Shown here piece after piece: positions 41,333 through 49,352 of a stretch of 64,000 bases of DNA. The notes beneath the pieces were generated by a model, which made no database searches, was not told the origin of the DNA, and worked only from the letters and a program-made list of their open reading frames with translations. The DNA lies in assembly GCF_000718775.1 (NCBI RefSeq), contig NZ_JOCB01000093.1, positions 1 through 64,000 of the forward strand, written 5' to 3'. The position numbers and the translations under genes are program-made. This DNA comes from Streptomyces sp. NRRL S-31 (GTDB lineage Bacteria; Actinomycetota; Actinomycetes; Streptomycetales; Streptomycetaceae). Positions within the stretch are counted from its first letter, which is position 1. Every line of letters starts with the position of its first letter.

Positions 41333-44302
41333 ATGGGGAGACGGGTGTGGACCGGCAGTGCCGGGGTGGAGGCCGCCGACGCGGTCTTCGCGCTCATGGG
41401 GCGGCTCATCGACGGTTTCCGGGCGAACCCCCCGGTGACCCCGCTGGTGGTGCTACAAGCCACCGAGGAGGACGCCACCGGCGTCCTCGACCGGCGGGTC
41501 GCCCAGGTGGTGGAGTTCGTCCGCCAGAGCCAGCAGCCCCGGGGGCTGATCGCCAAGCGGCTCGACGGCGGGGGCGGTCCGGACGCGTACTCCTCAGCCG
41601 TCGACATGGTGCGCCAGCTGTGCGAGCACTCCTGGGACAACGCACGGCAGTCGCAGTACAAGCCCTTCGTCTTCCCCCGCTCCCGCCTGCTGCGGGCGAT
41701 CGAGCAGGCGGCGCCCGAGGTCGGCACCGAGCTGGCGACGGTGTGGACGGCGGCGGAGCGCCGTGAGCGGCTGATGCGCAGACTGGCCGAGTTACGCTGG
41801 CGGCCCGGCGGCGGTCCCGACGGCGACGGGGGCCGGCGCCGCGCTCCGGTGCTGGCGGAGACCGTCGGTGCCGTGGTCAACCCGTCCGGGTTCGTGGGGG
41901 CGATGTTCATCGCCAGCCTCAGCGTGCTGCTGGGCGAGGGTGGTTGGCAGACGGCGGTGTGGGGCGGCGCCCTGGCGCTGACGGTGTTCGGCCTGCTCCA
42001 CCTGCTCGCGCGCAGCGCGCCGCCGCTGCTGTGGCTGCGCAGGGCCAGCCGCTGGTTCGCGACCACCACCTTCCTGACCCCGCTCAGCGACCGGCCGGCG
42101 GCCGCCGACTGGTCGCGCTGGCGGCCCGTGAAGTCCTGGGAGACGATCCGCGGGCGGGCCTTCGGCGTCGCCCAGCAGGTGGTCGCCGCACAGGCGGGCG
42201 ATGCGACGGCACGTCAGTTCCACCTCGAACTGCGGGTGCTGGCGCTGCTGGAGGACCTGCGCGAGAACTTCCGCCCGCGGACGCTGGACCTGCGCCGCAG
42301 CAAACGCACCGTGCCGCCCGTGGTGTACCTGCCCCGGGCCACCGAGGAGGACGGCGGTCTGCTGCTGCTGCGCACCCTCAGCAACGTGCGCAGCCGGCGC
42401 AGCGAGGTCGACCCGCTGCTCGTGCTGGCCGCGGTCCCGGCGGCCGAGCACCTGCGTCCGCCGAGCCACGAGCCGGACCCCGGACCGGACCGCCCCGAGG
42501 ACGGGGCCGCCGAGGACGGGGAGGACGCGTTCGGAGCGGACGCCAGGTACCAGCGGTGGGTGACCGACCTCAACGCCGGCCAGTCCCCGGGCCGGGCAGC
42601 CGCGCTGCCGTGGATCCTGCACATACCGATGCCCGCCGAAGAACTGCGCCACCGGCACTCCACACAGCACTCCACCGACAGGATCCGCCGGACAGCGGCC
42701 TGGCTCCTGTGGTCCCGGCCCTGCCTCTCCGTGCTCCTCGCCCTCGGTCTGGCGGCGGGCTTCCTCGGCAACCAGTACCTGGCCGGGCGGTACTGCGACG
42801 GCCGGCTGCTCGGCTCCAACACCGACTCCGTGCTGCACGACGGCCAGTGCATCGGCGTGGCCACCGGGAACGTACGGCTCGCGGAGGGCAACGGGCTGAG
42901 CCTGTCCGGTGCCGGCAAGGGCGTCACCTTCGACGCGGTGGAGCAGGCGATCAGGGCCGAGAACGCGGCCATCGGACCGCGGGACGCCCATGTGACGATC
43001 GTCTACGCCGGCCCGGTCACCGCCGCCGAGCAGACCGGCACCCGCAAGGGGCTGGAGGAGATCACGGGGGTGTACCTCTACCAGCACTACACCAACGTCA
43101 GCACCGACAAGCCGACCAAGATCAAGATCCTGCTCGCCAACGCGGGCGAGAACATGTTGCAGGTGGACTCCATGGCCCGGCACGTCGCCGACCTGGCGCG
43201 GCGCGACCGCTCCGTCGTCGGCGTCGTGGGCATGGGACGCGACACCACGGATACTGAGGACGCCGCGCGGATCCTCAAGGGGGCCGGCCTGCCCGTGGTG
43301 AGCACCACCAACTCCGGGAGCTATCTGGCGCGCAATCTGTCGAACTGGTTCGGGCTGGCCGCCACCGACGAGGAGGAGGCGAACGCCCTGTCGGTGCTCG
43401 CCCGCCAGCTGTCCGCCCGCGAGGACGGCGCCTCGGCCGTCGTGCTGTCCCGGTCGGTCGGCAGCGAGAAGGACCTCTACACCACCGAACAGGCCAGGGT
43501 GGGCAAACACATGCTGGCCGAGGCCCACTTCACCCTGGCGCCCTCCCGGACGTACCGGCTCAGCGCCGAGGGCGAACCCGAACTGACCGCCCCCATCGGC
43601 CGGATCTGCGGGAGCCGGCCCGTGCCGAGGGCCCTCTACTTCGCGGGCCGGGTCGAGGACGTGCCCAACCTGATGTCCCAGCTCGGCTCGACCCCCGGCT
43701 GCGCGGGGCGCGGCATCACCGTGTTCACCGGTGACGACCTCACCAAGAGCAACTACGAGGAGGGCGAGAGCCTGCGCATCCCCGACGAGGTCACCCTCTA
43801 CCACATAGCCCTCGCTCCGATGGACCTCGCCGCGAAGACGGGTCAGTCGGCGACGACGGGTTTCTACGGCGAAGCGTACGAAGCCCTCATGCGTCTGCTG
43901 CCGCACGGCGCACGGCGGACGGCGCTCGCCGATCCCGCGCGGCCCTGGACCGACGCGCTGTTCTCGAGCGGTCAGACAGTGCTGTCGTACAGCGCCACGG
44001 CCGTGCTGTACCGGGCCGCGCGGAACGGGGACGACCCGCAGACCGCCGCGGAGACCTGGGCCGACCTGCGCCTGCCCAGCAACAGCAACACCAACCTGCC
44101 GGTCGGCACGGTCGGGTTCGCGGACAGCCGGCCCCGCACCGATCAGCGCGGCCACGGTTACGAGATCGTGCGGGTGAGCTACGACAGCGGCCGGGTGCGG
44201 TCGGTGAACGTGTGCGGCCGGCCCGCGGGCAGCGGGGCACCGCTCACCCCGCCACCCGGCCCCGAGGGAGCCGATCCGGACACGGTCTGCCGGCTGGGCT
44301 GA
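41333..44302 (+). CDS. Orphan membrane protein with PBP1-like ectodomain
   Basis: 989 residues. Order: cytoplasmic N-terminal domain (1-180), two membrane helices (about 184-226: NPSGFVGAMFIASLSVLLG, TAVWGGALALTVFGLLHLLA), a second cytoplasmic domain of about 235 residues, a third helix (about 465-483), then an extracytoplasmic region of about 500 residues. The last part resembles type 1 periplasmic-binding/Leu-Ile-Val receptors (VTIVYAGPVTAAEQ; VVGVVGMGRDTTDTEDAARI; GLPVVSTTNSGS; ALYFAGRVEDV). No permease or ATPase gene is near, so it is a receptor or sensor rather than a transporter component. The cytoplasmic domains are not recognised. GGGGGCGGG precedes ATG 41333. Confidence 0.8.
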   Translation: MGRRVWTGSAGVEAADAVFALMGRLIDGFRANPPVTPLVVLQATEEDATGVLDRRVAQVVEFVRQSQQPRGLIAKRLDGGGGPDAYSSAVDMVRQLCEHSWDNARQSQYKPFVFPRSRLLRAIEQAAPEVGTELATVWTAAERRERLMRRLAELRWRPGGGPDGDGGRRRAPVLAETVGAVVNPSGFVGAMFIASLSVLLGEGGWQTAVWGGALALTVFGLLHLLARSAPPLLWLRRASRWFATTTFLTPLSDRPAAADWSRWRPVKSWETIRGRAFGVAQQVVAAQAGDATARQFHLELRVLALLEDLRENFRPRTLDLRRSKRTVPPVVYLPRATEEDGGLLLLRTLSNVRSRRSEVDPLLVLAAVPAAEHLRPPSHEPDPGPDRPEDGAAEDGEDAFGADARYQRWVTDLNAGQSPGRAAALPWILHIPMPAEELRHRHSTQHSTDRIRRTAAWLLWSRPCLSVLLALGLAAGFLGNQYLAGRYCDGRLLGSNTDSVLHDGQCIGVATGNVRLAEGNGLSLSGAGKGVTFDAVEQAIRAENAAIGPRDAHVTIVYAGPVTAAEQTGTRKGLEEITGVYLYQHYTNVSTDKPTKIKILLANAGENMLQVDSMARHVADLARRDRSVVGVVGMGRDTTDTEDAARILKGAGLPVVSTTNSGSYLARNLSNWFGLAATDEEEANALSVLARQLSAREDGASAVVLSRSVGSEKDLYTTEQARVGKHMLAEAHFTLAPSRTYRLSAEGEPELTAPIGRICGSRPVPRALYFAGRVEDVPNLMSQLGSTPGCAGRGITVFTGDDLTKSNYEEGESLRIPDEVTLYHIALAPMDLAAKTGQSATTGFYGEAYEALMRLLPHGARRTALADPARPWTDALFSSGQTVLSYSATAVLYRAARNGDDPQTAAETWADLRLPSNSNTNLPVGTVGFADSRPRTDQRGHGYEIVRVSYDSGRVRSVNVCGRPAGSGAPLTPPPGPEGADPDTVCRLG

Positions 44303-44310
44303 GTGACCGC

Positions 44311-44346
44311 CCGGGGACGGGGGTCCGGGTGAACTCCCGTCCCCGG
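44311..44346 (+). terminator. Terminator after the PBP1-like gene
   Basis: Perfect 11-bp stem CCGGGGACGGG/CCCGTCCCCGG with a 14-nt loop, 8 bp after the stop codon. Confidence 0.75.
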
Positions 44347-44536
44347 CAGTCGCCTTGCCGCAGCCGACCCCCTACCGCGATGCCGGAACGCCCCGGGCGG
44401 GACCCCGTCGCGCCGGACGGATGACGGCTGAGTGCATGGTCCTGTTCCGGTGCTGCACGATGCGGCGACGGGGGATGTGGTCACGGTGCCCGTGGCTCTT
44501 CACTGAGAGCACGTCAGGAACGAGAAAGGTTCACTC

Positions 44537-45019
44537 ATGTCCACGTTGACCGTGTGGAAGTTCGAGTCGCCCGAGAGCGCCCAGCAGGTGGAGGAGGCGT
44601 TGCTCGGGTTGCAGAAGCAGGAGCTGATCACCGTGCTCGACGCCGCTACCGTCAGCTGGCCGGCGGAGGCCAAGAAGCCCAAGACGAGGCAGCTCACGGA
44701 CCTGGTGGGGGAAGGGGCCCTGTCGGGCAGCTTCTGGGGTCTGCTCTTCGGCCTGATCTTCCTCATGCCGCTTCTGGGGGCCGCGCTCGGAGCGGCGGCC
44801 GGTGCCCTGGGGGGCAAGCTGGCGGACGTCGGCATCGATGACGACTTCATCGACTCGGTCAAGGCACAGGTGACCCCCGGCACCTCGGCGCTCTTCCTGC
44901 TGTCCCAGGACGAGGTGCTCGACCGGGTGAAGGAGGCGTTCCCCACGCAGCACGCGGAGCTGATCCGGTCGAACCTCGACCGGGAGCAGGAGGCGCGGCT
45001 GCGCGAGGTCTTCGCCTGA
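44537..45019 (+). CDS. DUF1269 family membrane protein
   Basis: 160 residues of PF06897. N-terminal alpha-beta domain (TLTVWKFESPESAQQVEEAL), then a Gly/Leu-rich helical hairpin (GSFWGLLFGLIFLMPLLGAA, LGAAAGALGGKLADVGI) that may insert in the membrane, then the conserved GIDDDFIDSVKAQVTPGTSA segment and an acidic C-terminus. The ATG follows AGAAAGG. The function of the family is unknown; stress association has been reported for relatives. It is the sole gene of its transcript, ending in a strong terminator. Confidence 0.85.
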   Translation: MSTLTVWKFESPESAQQVEEALLGLQKQELITVLDAATVSWPAEAKKPKTRQLTDLVGEGALSGSFWGLLFGLIFLMPLLGAALGAAAGALGGKLADVGIDDDFIDSVKAQVTPGTSALFLLSQDEVLDRVKEAFPTQHAELIRSNLDREQEARLREVFA

Positions 45020-45056
45020 TCGGGACGGCCTCGCCGAGAGCCCGGCCGAACAGGCC

Positions 45057-45087
45057 GGGTGAGGCGGGGCGTTTCCCCGCCTCACCC
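45057..45087. terminator. Convergent terminator
   Basis: Perfect 13-bp stem GGGTGAGGCGGGG/CCCCGCCTCACCC with a 5-nt loop CGTTT, serving the DUF1269 gene and the convergent GH3 gene. Confidence 0.82.
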
Positions 45088-45100
45088 GCCGCCGGTCCGC

Positions 45101-46330
45101 TCAGCCGCAGCTGAGCAGGCCGGCGGCGGCCTTTGCCGCGAGCACCCGGTGCACGCTGTCGGTGACGGTGGCGCGGAACGCGGCGTCGGTCTTCATCCGG
45201 GCACCGACCGCCTTGGTCATCGCCGGCAGGATGGACGGCTTCACGGTCAGGAGCAGGTTGCCGCCCGCCGACAGGAAGTCGACCGCCCGCTGGGCCGGGG
45301 TGAAGGACTTCACCGCGACGGCCTGTCCGAGGTCGTCGGAGATGACCACGCCCTTGAAGCCGAGCTGGGTCCGCAGCAGTTTGCGGATGACCGTGGGAGA
45401 GAAGGCCGCGATGTGGTGGGCGTCGATCTTGCTGTACGTGGCCGAGGAGACCATGACGAACGGCGCACCGGCCTTGATCCCCGACTTGAACGGCGTGAGG
45501 TAGGAACTGGTCGCGGTCGTCACCGAGTCGACGACGTTCGCCGTGGTGTCGGTGTTGCCGGTCACCCGGCCCAGCCCGGGGAAGTGCTTGAGCGTGGTCA
45601 TCACGTGGGCCTGCTTGAACCCGGCGGCGAACGCCCCGCTGTGCGAGGCGACGGTGTCGGGAGTGTGGCCGTACTCGCGGTAGTAGCGCCCGATGGGCCC
45701 GTTGCGCGTGCCGAGGCTCGCCGGCACCACGTCCGCGACGGGGGCCAGGTTCAGGTCCACCCCGGCGGACTTCAGCTGGCCCGCCCAGCCCGCGGCCCGG
45801 CTGCGCAGGGTCGACGTAGACCAGCTGCCCTGGGTCAGGGCGGTCGGGATGGTCGAGAAGCCGGGTCCGCTGAGCACCTGCACCTGACCGCCCTCCTGGT
45901 CCGTGGCGACCAGGAGGCCCACTTTGCGGCCGGCGACCGTGTCGGCCTGGCCGCGGAAGCCGTCCACCACCTTGCGCGTGGCCTTGGTGCCGGTGCTGCT
46001 GCGCCCGGTCAGCATGACGGAGCCGACATGCTGGTCACGGAGCGTGCGCAGGTCGGTGGCGCTGGGCTTGGTCGCGGACACGCCGCCCATGAAGAGCTGT
46101 CCTATGCGCTGCGCCTGGGTCATGCCGTTGTACACGCGGTCGGCACAGCTGGTGGCGGTCGCGACGGAGGCGGACGGCGTCGCGCTCGCGCTGGGCACCG
46201 GCTCCGCGGTCCGCGCGTGTGCGGCCGGCTCTCCGCAGCCGACCACGGCCAGGATCATGCCGACGAGCGGGGCACCGGCGCGCAGGGCCGTCGTACGGCC
46301 CCTTCCGCGGTGGCGAGGGCGTGCTGTCAT
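45101..46330 (-). CDS. GH3-family lipoprotein, beta-N-acetylhexosaminidase (NagZ-like)
   Basis: 409 residues. A lipobox (ILAVVGC) follows the signal helix, so the enzyme is tethered outside the membrane. The GH3 barrel shows LVATDQEGGQVQ, the NagZ catalytic loop KHFPGLGRVTGNTDTT (usually KHFPGHG; Leu replaces His) and nucleophile Asp in GVVISDDLGQAVAV. It should remove N-acetylglucosamine from muropeptides or chitin-derived sugars. The length fits single-domain NagZ. ATG 46330 is chosen because the signal peptide begins there. Confidence 0.88.
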   Translation of the reverse strand: MTARPRHRGRGRTTALRAGAPLVGMILAVVGCGEPAAHARTAEPVPSASATPSASVATATSCADRVYNGMTQAQRIGQLFMGGVSATKPSATDLRTLRDQHVGSVMLTGRSSTGTKATRKVVDGFRGQADTVAGRKVGLLVATDQEGGQVQVLSGPGFSTIPTALTQGSWSTSTLRSRAAGWAGQLKSAGVDLNLAPVADVVPASLGTRNGPIGRYYREYGHTPDTVASHSGAFAAGFKQAHVMTTLKHFPGLGRVTGNTDTTANVVDSVTTATSSYLTPFKSGIKAGAPFVMVSSATYSKIDAHHIAAFSPTVIRKLLRTQLGFKGVVISDDLGQAVAVKSFTPAQRAVDFLSAGGNLLLTVKPSILPAMTKAVGARMKTDAAFRATVTDSVHRVLAAKAAAGLLSCG

Positions 46331-46804
46331 GGAGGGCGCTCCTGTCTCGGAAGTGTCTGTCCCGGGGTCTGGGCCGCGGAGGGACTGCGGTACGGTCACC
46401 CGCCGCTGTACGGCCACCGTGGAGTGAGCCGGCCCGCCCCGTCCCACACGCTACGCCGCGCCGTACGGCTGTGCGCGCTACGTGCGGGAGGACGAACCCC
46501 CCACGTGCGTCGACCTGGAGACGAACCCGCCCCGACTCCGGGCGTCACCGGAAGGGCGGAACGCGAGACGGCCCGCTCGCGTGGGTGGGGTTCCGCCCGC
46601 TCACGGCGGGCACGGCACGGTCGCGAGTGCGCCGCCCTCCGGACCGGCGGCGGCCCACCCGAGGCCGGTGCCCGGCGGGTGCGCCCAACTCACGGTCACC
46701 GAGTTCGAACGCCTGTACGTCCTCCCGGGAACCCGGACCCCGGCGGCCCCCGCAGCCGGCGCGGGATCCCGCGACGCGGCCCGGGGGAGCGCCCGGGCGG
46801 GCGG
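46331..46804. other. Intergenic region without intact gene
   Basis: 474 bp. One plus-strand stretch near 46689-46725 reads LTVTEFERLYV, reminiscent of the N-terminus of an ECF sigma factor, but it becomes Pro/Ala-rich at once. It may be debris; no gene is supported. Confidence 0.35.
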
Positions 46805-48049
46805 TCAGGCGGTGGCGGGCTCCGCCGCCTTGGCGGCCGGGGGAGCGGAGGCCACCACCCGGGTCGGGCGGGGCGGCGTACGGCGGTCCACGCGCAGCGC
46901 GACCGCGGCGAGGGCGATCGCGGTGACCGTCATGGCGGCGCCCGCCCAGGCGGTGGCGGAGAAGCCCAGGCCCGCGTCGATGACGGTGCCGCCCAGCCAC
47001 GGGCCGCCGGTGTTGCCGAGGTTGAAGGCGGCCGTGGTGGTGGCCCCGGCCAGGGTCGGGGCGGCGCCGGCCACGTTGAACATGCGGGCGTTGAGGGCCG
47101 GGGCGGTGAAGAAGGCCGAGACGCCGAGCAGGAAGGACAGGGCGATGGCCACCGCCACCGTCCCGGCGAGCAGGGCGAGGGCGGCCAGGAAGACCGTCGA
47201 GGCGGTGATGCCCCAGATCATCACGCCGAACAGGTGCGCGTCGGCGACCCGGCCGCCGATGGTGGTGCCGATCAGCGCGCCGATGCCGAAGAGGCCGAGG
47301 ATCCAGGGGACCCACTTCGAGTCCAGTCCGGCCACGTCCGTGAGCAGCGGCGACAGATAGCTGAAGGCGCAGAAGACACCGCCGGCGGCCAGCGCCGTGA
47401 TGCCGATGGCGAGCCACACCTGACGGTCGCCGTAGATGCGCAGCTCGCGGCGGAGTGTCGGCCGCTCCGCGGGCAGCGGGATCGGGGGGATCAGCGCCAG
47501 GATGCCGACGAGGGCGACGGCGGAGGCCGCGCCGACCGACCAGAACGCCGAGCGCCAGCCCAGGTGCTCGCCGAGGAAGGCGCCGGCCGGGACGCCGAGG
47601 ACGTTGGCGATGGACAGTCCGCCGATCATGACGGCCATCGCGCGGGCCCGCTGGTCCTTGTCGACCATGGCGATGGCGACGGCCGCCCCGACCGCCCAGA
47701 AGCCGGCGCACGCGAGGGCCGAGACGACGCGCGAGGCGAAGAGGAGCGCGTAGGAGGGGGCGAGCGCGCCCGCGACCTGTCCGAGGCCGAAGAGGCCGAT
47801 CAGGGCGATCAGGGTGGCGCGGCGGGGCAGCCGGAGAGTGCCCACGGCCAGCAGCGGCGCCCCGACGACCATGCCGATCGCGAAGGCGGATATCAGCAGG
47901 CCCGCCCGCGGGATGCTGACGTCCATGTCCTCGGCGATGGGCCGCAACAGCCCGGAGAGCATGAATTCGCTGGTTCCGAGTGCGAAGACGGACAGTCCGA
48001 GGATGTAGACGGCTACGGGCATGCGGGGGCGAGGGATATGTGCGGGCAT
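46805..48049 (-). CDS. MFS chloramphenicol-type efflux pump (Cmx/CmlR family)
   Basis: 414 residues with 12 helices, matching the Cmx/CmlR branch of DHA1: VYILGLSVFALGTSEFMLSG in helix 1, SAFAIGMVVGAPLLA in helix 2, AGFWAVGAAVAIAMVDKDQR in the 4-5 loop and GVPAGAFLGEHLGWRSAFW (motif C). It should export chloramphenicol or a related compound. The start is uncertain: ATG 48049 is used, while 48022 aligns best with known family starts and 48082 follows GGAGGGG too closely. It begins 85 bp downstream of a tRNA terminator. Confidence 0.85.
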   Translation of the reverse strand: MPAHIPRPRMPVAVYILGLSVFALGTSEFMLSGLLRPIAEDMDVSIPRAGLLISAFAIGMVVGAPLLAVGTLRLPRRATLIALIGLFGLGQVAGALAPSYALLFASRVVSALACAGFWAVGAAVAIAMVDKDQRARAMAVMIGGLSIANVLGVPAGAFLGEHLGWRSAFWSVGAASAVALVGILALIPPIPLPAERPTLRRELRIYGDRQVWLAIGITALAAGGVFCAFSYLSPLLTDVAGLDSKWVPWILGLFGIGALIGTTIGGRVADAHLFGVMIWGITASTVFLAALALLAGTVAVAIALSFLLGVSAFFTAPALNARMFNVAGAAPTLAGATTTAAFNLGNTGGPWLGGTVIDAGLGFSATAWAGAAMTVTAIALAAVALRVDRRTPPRPTRVVASAPPAAKAAEPATA

Positions 48050-48133
48050 AACACTCGTCAACCCGCTCGGACCCGGTCGCATTCCCCTCCGGATGTGTCG
48101 TCTCTGTGACATGTGACGTCCGCCGGAACGCGA

Positions 48134-48166
48134 ACACCCCGCCTCCGGGAATCCGGGGCGGGGTGT
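48134..48166 (-). terminator. Terminator downstream of tRNA-Gly
   Basis: A 14-bp stem with one bulged base (ACACCCCGCC plus CCGG on each side) and a 4-nt loop, five bases after the tRNA 3' end. Confidence 0.75.
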
Positions 48167-48170
48167 CGGG

Positions 48171-48243
48171 TGGAGCGCCGGGCAGGCCTTGCACCTGCAT
48201 TTCCCCGCAGGAAGCGGGGCGTCTTTCCTTGGACCACCAACGC
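48171..48243 (-). tRNA. tRNA-Gly (TCC), atypical
   Basis: 73 nt including an encoded CCA. Acceptor GCGTTGG pairs with CCGGCGC using two G-U pairs; D arm GTC-CAAGGAAA-GAC; anticodon arm CCCCG-CTTCCTG-CGGGG with U33 and anticodon TCC (plus-strand 48220-48222); variable loop AAAT; T arm GCAGG-TGCAAGG-CCTGC; discriminator U. Unusual features are T at position 37, the T loop TGCAAGG instead of TTCGAAT, and a short D stem. It could be a specialised or low-use tRNA or an early pseudogene, but all stems are intact. Confidence 0.72.
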
Positions 48244-48275
48244 ACTGCGTCCGGGCCGGTGTTCCGGCGCCGGCG

Positions 48276-49352
48276 TCACCGGTGCTGGTCGAGGAAGTCG
48301 ACGATGTGGCCGAACACGTCGAGGGCGGCGCCGCGGCCGATGAACGGGTCGACGTGTCCGTAGGAGGGTATTTCCAGGTAGCGGACGTCCAGCCGAGGGT
48401 GGCGCTTGGACAGCACGTCGTGGCACAACTCGTTGGAGTCCTGCCAGATCCTGTTCTTGCTGCCGGACATCAGCAGCACCGGGCAGTCGATCCGGTCGGC
48501 GTGGTCCACCGCGTTGTCGGGCAGCGGGTCGTACCGGTGGTCGTCGGTGTTCCACCGCACCACCGCGTGCGCCATCTCCATCCGGCGGATGTGCGGGAGC
48601 ACCCAGGTCGGCACCGAACCGAACAACTCGGCCAGCCGGTCGTGCGTGCGGGCGTCCAGATTGTCGTGCTCGAACAGCGAACCGCCCGAGCCCCACGAGG
48701 AGTTGTGCAGCATCTGGCAGTTGGGGTCGGGGCACTCGGCGCCGAGGGAGGCCAGCGCGAAGACCGGGGTGTACTTCGACCGCAGCCCGACCTTCCTGAT
48801 GTCGACGGGCAGATGGGTGAAGCGCGACCGGATCAGCTCACCGGCGAAATGGAACCGCGTCCGCACCGGCCACGACATCTTCGGCGTCAGGAACACGCCC
48901 TGCGCGACCACCCCGGCGAGTTCCGGCACCAGCCCGGCGGCCATGCTCATGGACAACGACAGCGCCCCCATGCAGTGCGCCACCACGAACAGCCGCCGGG
49001 AACCGGTGCGCGAGCGGATGTAGCGCACCGCCTCGGGAATGTCGTACAGCGCGACGTCGTCGTAGCTGTAGCGGACCCGGCCCTCGTTGTGCGGCAACCG
49101 GCAGCTTCCGCGCCAGTCCAGCAACCACGGCTCGTAGCCCGCGTCCAGCAGCACCTCGACGAGGTTGCGCGTCTCCGGCAGGACGAACATGTCCGCGGAT
49201 GCGGTGTGTCCGTGCAGCAGCAGGACGGCCGGTCGGGCCCGGTCGTCGCGGGTGATCCGGCACAGCCCGAGTTCCGTGCCGTCACCCGCGGTGAACGGGA
49301 TGTCCTCGATCACTGCGTCATCCAGTCGGGCATCCAGCCGCCGAAGCGTCAC
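48276..49352 (-). CDS. Alpha/beta hydrolase with Cys nucleophile, PKS-associated
   Basis: 358 residues. Fold motifs: VLLLHGHTASADMF (oxyanion loop), GYEPWLLDWRGS, nucleophile elbow VVAHCMGALSLS, and a C-terminal SYGHVDPFIG with the catalytic His. The nucleophile position holds Cys rather than Ser, as in PHA synthases and the hydrolase domains linked to some GMC oxidoreductases. GTG 49352 overlaps the upstream stop as GTGA, so it is the last gene of the PKS operon. It could act as editing thioesterase, acyltransferase or off-loading cyclase for the polyketide-glyceryl product. Confidence 0.85.
   Translation of the reverse strand: MTLRRLDARLDDAVIEDIPFTAGDGTELGLCRITRDDRARPAVLLLHGHTASADMFVLPETRNLVEVLLDAGYEPWLLDWRGSCRLPHNEGRVRYSYDDVALYDIPEAVRYIRSRTGSRRLFVVAHCMGALSLSMSMAAGLVPELAGVVAQGVFLTPKMSWPVRTRFHFAGELIRSRFTHLPVDIRKVGLRSKYTPVFALASLGAECPDPNCQMLHNSSWGSGGSLFEHDNLDARTHDRLAELFGSVPTWVLPHIRRMEMAHAVVRWNTDDHRYDPLPDNAVDHADRIDCPVLLMSGSKNRIWQDSNELCHDVLSKRHPRLDVRYLEIPSYGHVDPFIGRGAALDVFGHIVDFLDQHR

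Noticed and set aside
46689..46725. LTVTEFERLYV segment resembling an ECF sigma factor start
   Set aside because: Only about eleven residues match before low-complexity sequence; too short to call a pseudogene.
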